Part shown: one piece after another, positions 1-6,140 of the stretch
Numbering within the stretch: position 1 is the stretch's first letter
Layout: the number at the start of each line of letters is the position of its first letter
Assembly: GCA_013816275.1 (NCBI GenBank)
Contig: JACDER010000032.1
Coordinates: 1 to 9,645 of the forward strand
DNA length: 9,645 nt
DNA from: Actinomycetota bacterium
GTDB lineage: Bacteria; Actinomycetota; Thermoleophilia; Gaiellales; Gaiellaceae
Direction of reading: 5' to 3'
The notes under the pieces: model-generated
Told to the model about the DNA's origin: nothing
Databases searched by the model: none
Seen by the model: only the letters and a program-made list of their open reading frames with translations
Made by a program: the position numbers and the translations under genes

Positions 1-1617
1 GCGCAGAAGGACGAGCGCGTCGTTCGAGACCCCGACAAACGGCGACGCGAGCACCGTCACGAGCGCTTCGTCGTCGTAGCGGTTCTGGAGCAGCCGAAGG
101 TACGCGAGCAGGTCCACGACCTGCTGGCGGCTGTAGTAGTCGCGGCCGGTCATCCGGAGGGTCGGGAGGCCGAGGGCGCGCAGCTCCTCCTCGTACAGGC
201 GCGCGTCGGTTCCGGCCGCGAAGAGGAGGACGATCTCGCCGGGCGATGCCTCCCCGGCGTCGACGATCTCGCGCAGGCGACGGGCGACGTGCTGCGCCTC
301 GGCCTTGCGCCAGTGGATGCCGGTGTCCGAGTAGGTCGACTTGTCGGTGACGAGCAGCTCAACCGCGGCGCCGAAGGCCGGATCGGGGAAGCGGCCGGCC
401 GCGGACAGCGGCTGGAACGACGTGCCGAAGTCGGCCGAGAAGAGGTGGTTGATCACCTCGAGCACCTCGGGCCGCGAGCGATAGTTCTCCGTCAGGGCGA
501 GGACGCCGCCGGTCTGCTCGCGTCGCTCACGGAAGACCTCGACGTCGGCGTGGCGGAAGCGGTAGATCGACTGGAACTCGTCTCCGACGAAGAAGAGCTC
601 CTCGCCGGCGAGAAGATCGACCAATTCGCATTGGAGGCGATTCGTGTCCTGGAACTCGTCGACCATGATCGAGCGGAAGCGCCAGCGCTCACGCTCCCGG
701 ATCTCCTCGTTTCCGCGCAGGAGGTCGCGCGCGTACAGCTGGAGGTCTTCGAAGTCGAGCGCCGAGTCGCGGTCCTTCGCGGCGCGGTACGCGTCCGCGA
801 ACCCCTGGAGCAGGTGCTCGAGCAGATCGCGGTCCCGGCGGGCCAGCTCGTCGAGTGCCGCCCGCTCGACCAAAGCGCGGGCCTCCTCGTAGGAGGCGAA
901 GCGCTCGCGCGCGCGGCCCTTGACGGCGTAGCCGGACAGATCGAGGAGCGCTTCGCTCGTGGGAGAGGCGTTCAGGAGCTCGAGCACGCGCGCGGCCGTG
1001 TCGTCGTGGCCTTCGTCGAGCAGGCATCGCGCCGCCTCGCGCAGCTCCTCGATCCGTTCGGGCAGGCGTGACTCGCCGGCCAGCTCCAGCTCGAGCGGCC
1101 GCCCCGCCGAGCGGAGCGTCTCGAAGGCGCCCGTCACCATCCGGCGCAGGCCGCGGGCCCCGTACGTCGCGAGCAGCCGGAGGCGCTCGGGATCCTGGTC
1201 CGCGCAGAAGGCGGTCAGCGCCTGCTGGAATGCCTCGCTCTGAACGACACGCGCCTGGCTCTCGTCGAGCACGCGGTAGCGCGGGTCGATCCCCGCCGCG
1301 AACGGATGCGCCTTCAGCAACCGGTGGCAAAAGCCGTGGATGGTCGAGATCCAGGCGCCGTCGAGCGAGCGCGCGAGATCGTGCCGGCCGAGCTCGAGCA
1401 GCCGGGCGCGGATCCGTGTCGCCAGCTCGCCCGCCGCCCGCTCGGTGTACGTGATGACGAGAATCGAGTCGATGTCGAGACCGCGCTCGCAGACGGCGCG
1501 GACGTAGCGCTCGACGAGCACCGTCGTCTTTCCGGTTCCCGCGCCGGCGGAGACGAAGACCACGCCGGGGGCCTCGATCGCAGCGAGCTGCTCGGTGTTC
1601 GGCGCCGCGGAGCTCAT
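1..1617 (-). CDS. addA: AddA/UvrD-like superfamily 1 DNA helicase, partial (C-terminal part beyond window)
   Basis: The first 539 residues of an SF1A helicase, open to the window edge. Visible motifs in order: Q motif around N7-Q10; Walker A GAGTGKT at 25-31; motif Ia ITYTERAAGEL at 55-65; STIHGFCHRLL at 91-101; DFEDLQLYARDLL at 288-300; Walker B IMVDEFQDTN at 317-326; motif III VGDEFQSIYRFRHAD at 344-358; motif IV ENYRSRPEV at 377-385. The ATPase half therefore looks intact. The opening 'VSAGAGTGKT.VLVER' style and the TIHGFC motif resemble AddA/RecB rather than plain UvrD. The AddB-like gene 163 bp upstream on the same strand supports an AddA role: ATP-driven unwinding and resection of double-strand breaks in the cytoplasm. 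AddA normally exceeds 1000 residues and ends in a nuclease domain, which cannot be seen here. The ATG at 1617 has AGGTGG close upstream (1621-1626). An in-frame ATG at 1635 would add six residues. A stand-alone UvrD-type helicase is the alternative. Confidence 0.87.
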   Translation of the reverse strand, partial: MSSAAPNTEQLAAIEAPGVVFVSAGAGTGKTTVLVERYVRAVCERGLDIDSILVITYTERAAGELATRIRARLLELGRHDLARSLDGAWISTIHGFCHRLLKAHPFAAGIDPRYRVLDESQARVVQSEAFQQALTAFCADQDPERLRLLATYGARGLRRMVTGAFETLRSAGRPLELELAGESRLPERIEELREAARCLLDEGHDDTAARVLELLNASPTSEALLDLSGYAVKGRARERFASYEEARALVERAALDELARRDRDLLEHLLQGFADAYRAAKDRDSALDFEDLQLYARDLLRGNEEIRERERWRFRSIMVDEFQDTNRLQCELVDLLAGEELFFVGDEFQSIYRFRHADVEVFRERREQTGGVLALTENYRSRPEVLEVINHLFSADFGTSFQPLSAAGRFPDPAFGAAVELLVTDKSTYSDTGIHWRKAEAQHVARRLREIVDAGEASPGEIVLLFAAGTDARLYEEELRALGLPTLRMTGRDYYSRQQVVDLLAYLRLLQNRYDDEALVTVLASPFVGVSNDALVLLR

Positions 1618-1682
1618 CGCCCACCTGCCGACCATCTCGTGCTCGCCGGCCGCGAAAAGCAAGCCAGGCTAGGACGCAGGGA

Positions 1683-1709
1683 GCGTTCGTAGCCGGAGGC
1701 TACGGACGC
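1683..1709. repeat. Strong intergenic hairpin, REP-like
   Basis: Inverted repeat with arms 1683-1694 and 1698-1709 around a 3-base loop (GGA). It has twelve pairs: eleven Watson-Crick plus one G-U when read as plus-strand RNA (A-C mismatch as minus-strand RNA). It lies in the 163-bp gap between the addB stop and the addA start. No T-run follows on either strand, so it does not look like a standard intrinsic terminator. It may be a repetitive extragenic palindrome or an mRNA-processing/stabilising stem between the two cistrons. The rest of the gap (1618-1780) shows no convincing gene or promoter to me. Confidence 0.6.
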
Positions 1710-1780
1710 GACTGAGGACGACGCATGGCGCCGCTTTGCAGTCCGCCGGCGAGTGCGAGATGGGCGGTAGGGGGGCGACA

Positions 1781-4714
1781 TCACGCGCGGCGCACCCGGC
1801 ACATCGACCACAGCTCGCACCACGACGGGCACGGGAAGCCGCCCTTCGGATCGTGCTCGACGTCGCCGCCGCGAATCCGCTCCACGAGTCCGCTCGCCCG
1901 CTCCTTTGCCGTCTCGACCTGTCCCCAGAACGCGTCCTCGTCCAGGTAGTCGGTCGAGACGAAGCCGGGCAGATCATCCTTAGCCTCTGCGCGCAACAGG
2001 CCGCGCGCGTCCCGCTCGCCGGCGAGCGCGCGATAGAGGCCGCCGAGCGGCTCGATCCCGACCAGGTCGCGCAGGACGAGCATGTAGAGCGGGATCTGGA
2101 GGCGCAGCTCGGAGTCGATCTTGGCGGCCGAGAGGGCCGTCTTCCCGGACTTGTAGTCCTGCACGATCCCGCGCGCCGAGAACTGGTCGACGTCGATCCG
2201 GTCGATCTTCCCGGAGATGGCGAAGCCGCCCAGGTCGAGGCCGGCCTGGAGCTCGGGCGCGGCGCGCTCGGAGCCGAACAGGACCTCGAAGCGGCGCGGG
2301 ACAAAGGTGAGGCCGAGTTCCGCATCCTTCCGGAGGAAGTGCTCGAGGTCGCGACGAAGCCCCTGCTCGAGCTCGCTCCGCTCCACGTCTCTCAGCTCGA
2401 GCCAGAGCCCGGACTCGAGCGCCTCGTCGAGGCACCGGTGCAGGAAGACGACCGCTTCCTCGATCTGCTCGGGCCCCACGCGCTCGACCCCGAGAGCCTT
2501 CGGAAGGCCGGAGAAGAACTTGTACAGCGCCTGGTGGGCGATCGTCCCGCGCAGCCGCGCGTCGGCCTGGCCGTCGATCGTGCGCGGGCCGACGATCCGG
2601 TCGAGGAACCAGATCGACGAGCAGTCGGCGAAGACCTCGAGCTCGGTGACCCCGAACGTCCTGCGGTTGCGCAGCTCCTCGAGCACGGAAGGGTGGCGCA
2701 GCTGCGTCGGACGATCGAATGCGACTCGAGCGCGCTCGAGCCTTCGCTCCCAGCCGTTTGCGCGCGCGGCTGCCGTCGCCGTGTCCGGCTCGGCGGCGGA
2801 CAGCGCCGCAAGCGAGCGCAGTCGCTCTCGCTCGGTGGGCGCGCGCTCCAGCTGCCAGGTGAGGGACGAGAGCCGGCGGCGCGTCGTCCAGCGCTCCACC
2901 TCGTCCGTCGGCCAGGGCGCGCGAACCTCGTCCCAGAACGGGCCTGCCTCGCGCGGGGAGCCGTCGTCGGTCGCCGCCTCGCGAACCAGGTAGAGGCGCT
3001 CGCTCGGGCGGGTGCAGGCGGTGTAGAAGAGATAGCGCTCCCGCGAGACCTGATCCGGCCGAGCGAGCCGGGCGCCGCGCTTGCGCAGGTCGATGTCGGC
3101 GCGCGCCTGGTCGTCGAGGAAGGGCGAGGCCTGCGAGCGGCGCGGAAGGCTGCCCTGCTCGAGGCCGAGCACGAACACGACCTCGTACCTCCGCGTCCGG
3201 GCCCGCATCAGGTCGAGGACGTGCACGCGGCCCGGCTCCTGCGCGGCCGAGCCCCGGACCGTCGTCCGCTCGAGCGAAGCGAGGATCTCGTCCCGCGAGA
3301 GGTGCTCGCCCAGCAGCTCCCAGTCCTCCAGCTCGTCGAGAACACGCGAGACCGACTCGTGAGCCCGCAGGTCGAGCAGCGAGCGGTCGCCGAGCGGTGG
3401 CGCGCCGAGCCCGTAGGCCGCCCGCAGCATCGCTTCGGCGAGTGTGCGCGCCGCCGCCAGCGGCTGGGGGCCGCGGATCTCGTCGAGGATCGGCAGCGGC
3501 TTGCCGCGCAGCTTGATCGTCTCCTCCTCCACCCGCTCGCGGCCCTTGACCGCCCGTCCGCGGAGCCGGCCCTCGAGGTAGTCGACGTGCGCGCGAGTCA
3601 GCCCCGAGTACGGCGAGCGCAGGTAGGCGTACAGATCGGCACGGCCGCCGTCCAGCCAGGCGAACCGCAGGAGGGCCGCCAGCGCCTGGCCGTAGGGCGT
3701 CTGCGAGAGCCGGAGCCTGCCCTCGACGGCGAACGGGATCCCGAGCGTCGAGAACGCCGTCTCGAGCGGCGCCCGCACGCGCTCGATCGTCGGGCAGACG
3801 ACCGCGATCTCCTCCGCTCGGACGCCCGCGCGCAGCAGGCCGAGGATCTCCTCGCCGACCAGCTCGTACGTCGCCCGCGACCCCGCGCCTTCGAAGAACC
3901 GGAGCTCTCCCGAGAGCGCGGGGGCCTCCGCCGGCTTGTCCACGAACAGCGCTCGCTCCAGATACGCGAGTCCCGGCTTCGTCCAGTCGTCCGGCCCGGG
4001 CGCGAGCTCCTCGATCCCTCCTCGGGCGAGCGAGGCGAGGTCGGCGGCAGTGCGCTCGAGCGACGAGAAAGCCGTCCGGCCGGGTTCGTAGGGAAGCGAG
4101 ACGGTGAGCTCGGACCGGGCCGAGAGCGCCTCGAGAAGCGCCCACTCGGCACCGGTCAGGTCCTCGAAGCCGTAGGCGAGGACCGGCCGCCCGTCCCAGG
4201 CCCCCAGCTCGCCTGCCACCCGGCTCGCTGCATGCCGGCGCTCGTAATCCCGGTCCCAGAGCCCCAGCCTCTCGAGCTCTCCCCGGTAGGCCGTGTAGAG
4301 CGCGGCGAGATCTTCGTCGTCGAGGTCAGCCGGCTCGAGCAGGCCCGCCTCGAGCTCCCCGAGCGTGTGGACGAGCGCCTCGGAGAAACCCTGGAAGCGC
4401 GCCGAGGGGCCGAGCCCGTTCAGCCGCGCCTGGGCGAGCACGCGCCGGACGACCAGGGCGCGCTGGGAGTCACTCGCCACCGGCCGCGCGCCGCCGTCGG
4501 CGCGCGCGAGCTGCTCGAACAGGTCGGCGAAGGTGCCGATCGATCCCCCTAAAAGCACCGGCGAGCGCTCGAGCAGATCGCGTTCGATCCGGTCGACGTC
4601 CGGACGGTTCGGCACGATCAGGACCGGATCCTGGTCGATCGAGGCCAGATAGCGGTCGAGGAGAGTTGCCACCTTGCCCGAGTTGGCCGGGCCGGCGAGG
4701 AGCGTTAACGGCAC
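1781..4714 (-). CDS. addB: AddB-like helicase-nuclease subunit with C-terminal PD-(D/E)XK nuclease
   Basis: A 977-residue protein with the AddB layout. The N-terminal NTP-binding loop is degenerate: GPANSGKV at 8-15, with Val where Ser/Thr normally follows the lysine. Later come a UvrD/RecC-like segment VVFVLGLEQGSLP around 511-523 (G517) and a motif VI-like YTACTRPSERLYL around 565-577. No Walker B or other ATPase motifs are evident, so this subunit probably does not translocate. The C-terminal RecB-family nuclease is well preserved: GTIAH (H727), GKIDRID (D838), DYKSGK (D853, K855) and QIPLY (Q873, Y877). Four cysteines, C698, C962, C966 and C972, match the one-plus-three arrangement that holds an Fe-S cluster in AddB. 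The expected role is end resection for homologous recombination together with the AddA-like helicase just downstream. The start is GTG at 4714 with AGGA at 4722-4725, seven bases upstream. Codon 3 is the rare TTA. A broader 'PD-(D/E)XK nuclease' label would also be safe. Confidence 0.88.
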   Translation of the reverse strand: MPLTLLAGPANSGKVATLLDRYLASIDQDPVLIVPNRPDVDRIERDLLERSPVLLGGSIGTFADLFEQLARADGGARPVASDSQRALVVRRVLAQARLNGLGPSARFQGFSEALVHTLGELEAGLLEPADLDDEDLAALYTAYRGELERLGLWDRDYERRHAASRVAGELGAWDGRPVLAYGFEDLTGAEWALLEALSARSELTVSLPYEPGRTAFSSLERTAADLASLARGGIEELAPGPDDWTKPGLAYLERALFVDKPAEAPALSGELRFFEGAGSRATYELVGEEILGLLRAGVRAEEIAVVCPTIERVRAPLETAFSTLGIPFAVEGRLRLSQTPYGQALAALLRFAWLDGGRADLYAYLRSPYSGLTRAHVDYLEGRLRGRAVKGRERVEEETIKLRGKPLPILDEIRGPQPLAAARTLAEAMLRAAYGLGAPPLGDRSLLDLRAHESVSRVLDELEDWELLGEHLSRDEILASLERTTVRGSAAQEPGRVHVLDLMRARTRRYEVVFVLGLEQGSLPRRSQASPFLDDQARADIDLRKRGARLARPDQVSRERYLFYTACTRPSERLYLVREAATDDGSPREAGPFWDEVRAPWPTDEVERWTTRRRLSSLTWQLERAPTERERLRSLAALSAAEPDTATAAARANGWERRLERARVAFDRPTQLRHPSVLEELRNRRTFGVTELEVFADCSSIWFLDRIVGPRTIDGQADARLRGTIAHQALYKFFSGLPKALGVERVGPEQIEEAVVFLHRCLDEALESGLWLELRDVERSELEQGLRRDLEHFLRKDAELGLTFVPRRFEVLFGSERAAPELQAGLDLGGFAISGKIDRIDVDQFSARGIVQDYKSGKTALSAAKIDSELRLQIPLYMLVLRDLVGIEPLGGLYRALAGERDARGLLRAEAKDDLPGFVSTDYLDEDAFWGQVETAKERASGLVERIRGGDVEHDPKGGFPCPSWCELWSMCRVRRA

Positions 4715-4726
4715 GCAGCCATCCTA

Positions 4727-4752
4727 GTCCCGGAGCCTGACGGCTCCTGGAC
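4727..4752 (-). promoter_or_regulatory. Hairpin in the addB leader, next to the ribosome-binding site
   Basis: Inverted repeat: a 6-bp perfect inner stem (GGAGCC / GGCTCC, 4732-4737 and 4742-4747) with a 4-base loop, one mismatch, then a further 4-bp stem (GTCC / GGAC, 4727-4730 and 4749-4752). In addB mRNA it would end one base before the AGGA ribosome-binding site. It could stabilise the 5' end, affect translation initiation, or end transcription from the upstream gene. There is no U-run after it, so termination is the weakest option. Confidence 0.5.
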
Positions 4753-4784
4753 CGGGAATGGCGTGAAACCGTGGAAAATGCGAG

Positions 4785-4808
4785 AAAAAAGGTCGCCGGG
4801 CAGCCGAC
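4785..4808 (-). terminator. Possible weak intrinsic terminator after the zinc-ribbon gene
   Basis: On the minus strand, a few bases past the TAA stop, a short stem (GTCG / CGAC, 4808-4805 and 4795-4792, with a 9-base loop) is followed at once by a run of six T (4790-4785). The position and T-run fit a rho-independent terminator, but the stem is only four pairs plus one after a mismatch, so this is tentative. Confidence 0.3.
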
Positions 4809-4814
4809 GCGCGT

Positions 4815-5012
4815 TTAGGCGGCTGCAGACCGGGGACGACGGCCGCGTCGAGCTGCCGGATGTCCCGGCATGTCAGTTGCGCAGACGTCGCAGAGATCTG
4901 CCTGCTTTGCCCCTCTACGTGCGTCCGTATAGGTGAGGCGCAACGTGGCGCCCTTGGCCTCGCCTACTTCCTTGCTGCAGTTGTCACAGATAAGCACGGT
5001 CTTCCTGGCCAA
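4815..5012 (-). CDS. Small four-cysteine zinc-ribbon protein with AT-hook-like basic tail
   Basis: A 65-residue protein of unassigned function. Two CXXC knuckles, C9-D-N-C12 and C41-D-V-C44, about 28 residues apart, should bind one zinc ion. The segment between them (ATLRLTYTDARRGAKQADL) looks like a short beta-rich ribbon. The tail AARRGRRPRSAAA (53-65) is strongly basic and contains RRGRRP, close to the RGRP core of AT-hooks that enter the DNA minor groove. A nucleoid-associated or DNA-binding role is inferred. It has no signal peptide or membrane segment. The start is TTG at 5012, chosen because a strong GGGAGG site (5019-5024) sits six bases upstream. A longer reading that begins at 5063 would overlap the candidate promoter and lacks a ribosome site. 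It sits between topoisomerase IB and the AddB-like gene on the same strand. I do not recognise a named family. Confidence 0.82.
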   Translation of the reverse strand: MARKTVLICDNCSKEVGEAKGATLRLTYTDARRGAKQADLCDVCATDMPGHPAARRGRRPRSAAA

Positions 5013-5034
5013 AGCCGTCCTCCCTTTTAGAAGC

Positions 5035-5063
5035 TTTTGACCAGAGTCTATCCTCCATGTCAA
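5035..5063 (-). promoter_or_regulatory. Candidate housekeeping promoter for the zinc-ribbon gene
   Basis: On the minus strand a perfect -35 TTGACA (5063-5058) is followed after 17 bases by TCAAAA (5040-5035), a poor (3/6) but correctly spaced -10. It lies in the 57-bp gap after topIB. Transcription would start about 15 bases ahead of the GGGAGG ribosome site, giving a short leader. This supports independent expression of the small gene, and possibly of addB. Confidence 0.45.
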
Positions 5064-5069
5064 GGAAAA

Positions 5070-6086
5070 TCAGGCGGCCGCGCGCGCCCTGCGAATGCGC
5101 CACGACCGCAGCAGGCTGACGACCGACTGTTCCTCGGGATTCAGGCCTAAATCACGCGCTCCCACGACACGGAGATGTCGGGGCCGGAAATCCTCGATCG
5201 TTCGACCGTCCATGTACTGCTCGATGACCGCCGGGCTTATGTACGAAGCCCGCGCCACAGCCGGGGTGTTGCCGAGCTGCTCGGCCACCCGGCGGACGAC
5301 CGCAGCGACGACGCGGCGGTTTTCGGTCGCGCTCTCCCGCGGGCCGCGCTCGGCGAGCCCGATTGCGGCAAGCAGCGTTCCACCCCAGGTTCGGAAGTCC
5401 TTGGCCGTGAACTCCTCGCCCAGGTAGGTCCCGATGTAGTCGTTGAGACGGGCCGCCGTGAGCGCGGAGAGATCGCCGTTTCTCCGGTACCGGAACAGGC
5501 GGCTTCCGCCGCCGAGCGTGAGCAGCTCCTTCATCGCCACGGCCAGGTCGGCGTCTACGACAGCTACCCGGACGTGCGCGCTTCCCTTTCCCAGGAAGCT
5601 GAGCGTGACCCGACTGCCGCGCACCTTCGCGTGGCGCTTCGTCAGCGTCGTGATCCCGTACGTCTTCGACGTCCGGACATAGCGCTCGGAACCGACGCGA
5701 AACCAGCCGAGGTTGATCATCCTGACCGCGAAGGCGCAGATCCGCTCGGGCTCCAGCTCGGCGAGCTCCATGTGCTCCGCCATCGCCACGCGCAGGTCGG
5801 GCAGGCGATCGGCGAAGCGAGCGAGCTTGTCGAACTTGGCCTGCTCGCGCTCCGCCCGAAAGTCGGGGTGGTACAGATACTGGACCCGGCCCGCGGAATC
5901 GACTCCGGTTGCCTGGAGCTTCGCGGAGGGCCTGGGAGAGATCCAGACGTCGCGCCAGGCGGGCGGAATCGCAAGCGCTTCGATCCGTTCGATCACGGCG
6001 GAATCGCTGATCCGATTGCCACGTGAGTCGAGGTACCGGAACGGCTTCCTCCGGCCCTGACGTTTCCAGCCACCGCGGCGAGTCAT
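5070..6086 (-). CDS. DNA topoisomerase IB (bacterial, poxvirus-like)
   Basis: A 338-residue type IB topoisomerase: it nicks one strand through a 3'-phosphotyrosine intermediate and relaxes supercoils of either sign without ATP. The N-terminal half carries the family landmarks FRYLDSRGNRI and LAIPPAWRDVWISP. The catalytic set, by alignment with the vaccinia enzyme, is R130 (FRVGSERY), K167 (FLGKGS), R232 (KDFRTWG), N273 (LGNTP, in the place of vaccinia His265, as in the Deinococcus enzyme) and the nucleophile Y282 (ARASYISPAV). All expected residues are present, so it should be active. Length is normal for bacterial members. The ATG at 6086 is chosen because the conserved N-terminus starts soon after it. 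A TTG at 6116 would add ten residues. Neither has a clear ribosome site. It is transcribed away from the isocitrate dehydrogenase gene and is the first gene of the minus-strand DNA-transaction cluster. Confidence 0.93.
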   Translation of the reverse strand: MTRRGGWKRQGRRKPFRYLDSRGNRISDSAVIERIEALAIPPAWRDVWISPRPSAKLQATGVDSAGRVQYLYHPDFRAEREQAKFDKLARFADRLPDLRVAMAEHMELAELEPERICAFAVRMINLGWFRVGSERYVRTSKTYGITTLTKRHAKVRGSRVTLSFLGKGSAHVRVAVVDADLAVAMKELLTLGGGSRLFRYRRNGDLSALTAARLNDYIGTYLGEEFTAKDFRTWGGTLLAAIGLAERGPRESATENRRVVAAVVRRVAEQLGNTPAVARASYISPAVIEQYMDGRTIEDFRPRHLRVVGARDLGLNPEEQSVVSLLRSWRIRRARAAA

Positions 6087-6128
6087 GCCGGACGTGTTTC
6101 CCGACCGAAGACGCAATAATCACGCCGG

Positions 6129-6134
6129 TAGAAT
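6129..6134 (+). promoter_or_regulatory. -10 element placing transcription start at the icd start codon
   Basis: TAGAAT matches the TANNNT -10 consensus (5/6 to TATAAT) and ends six bases before the GTG start codon at 6141, so transcription would begin at or within a base of the codon. No Shine-Dalgarno sequence and no convincing -35 box are visible. This geometry is that of leaderless mRNAs, which are common in Actinobacteria. Confidence 0.5.
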
Positions 6135-6140
6135 CCCTGC

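Noticed and set aside
689..1624. 311-codon minus-strand frame starting near the helicase start
   Set aside because: It is out of frame with the helicase motifs. The frame from 1617 reads continuous SF1 helicase motifs to the window edge.
1614..1832. 72-codon minus-strand frame spanning the addB-addA gap, considered as a small gene
   Set aside because: Arg/Ser-rich, overlaps both neighbours, contains the hairpin and has no ribosome site or motif.
1980..4145. 721-codon minus-strand frame inside addB
   Set aside because: Composition is Arg/Ala/Gly/Pro-rich with no domain, in a different frame from the real gene on the same strand.
1736..4552. 938-codon open frame on the plus strand opposite addB
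   Set aside because: The protein is low-complexity Arg/Glu/Leu-rich with no motif, while the minus-strand frame carries clear nuclease motifs. It is a high-GC shadow of addB.
4706..4708. TTA codon as third codon of addB (another occurs in the isocitrate dehydrogenase gene)
   Set aside because: In Streptomyces TTA can mean bldA control, but nothing here shows a Streptomyces-like lineage, and two isolated codons do not support regulation.
5013..5063. Seventeen-residue N-terminal extension of the zinc-ribbon protein
   Set aside because: It overlaps the candidate -35/-10 and has no ribosome site, while GGGAGG is correctly spaced for the TTG at 5012.
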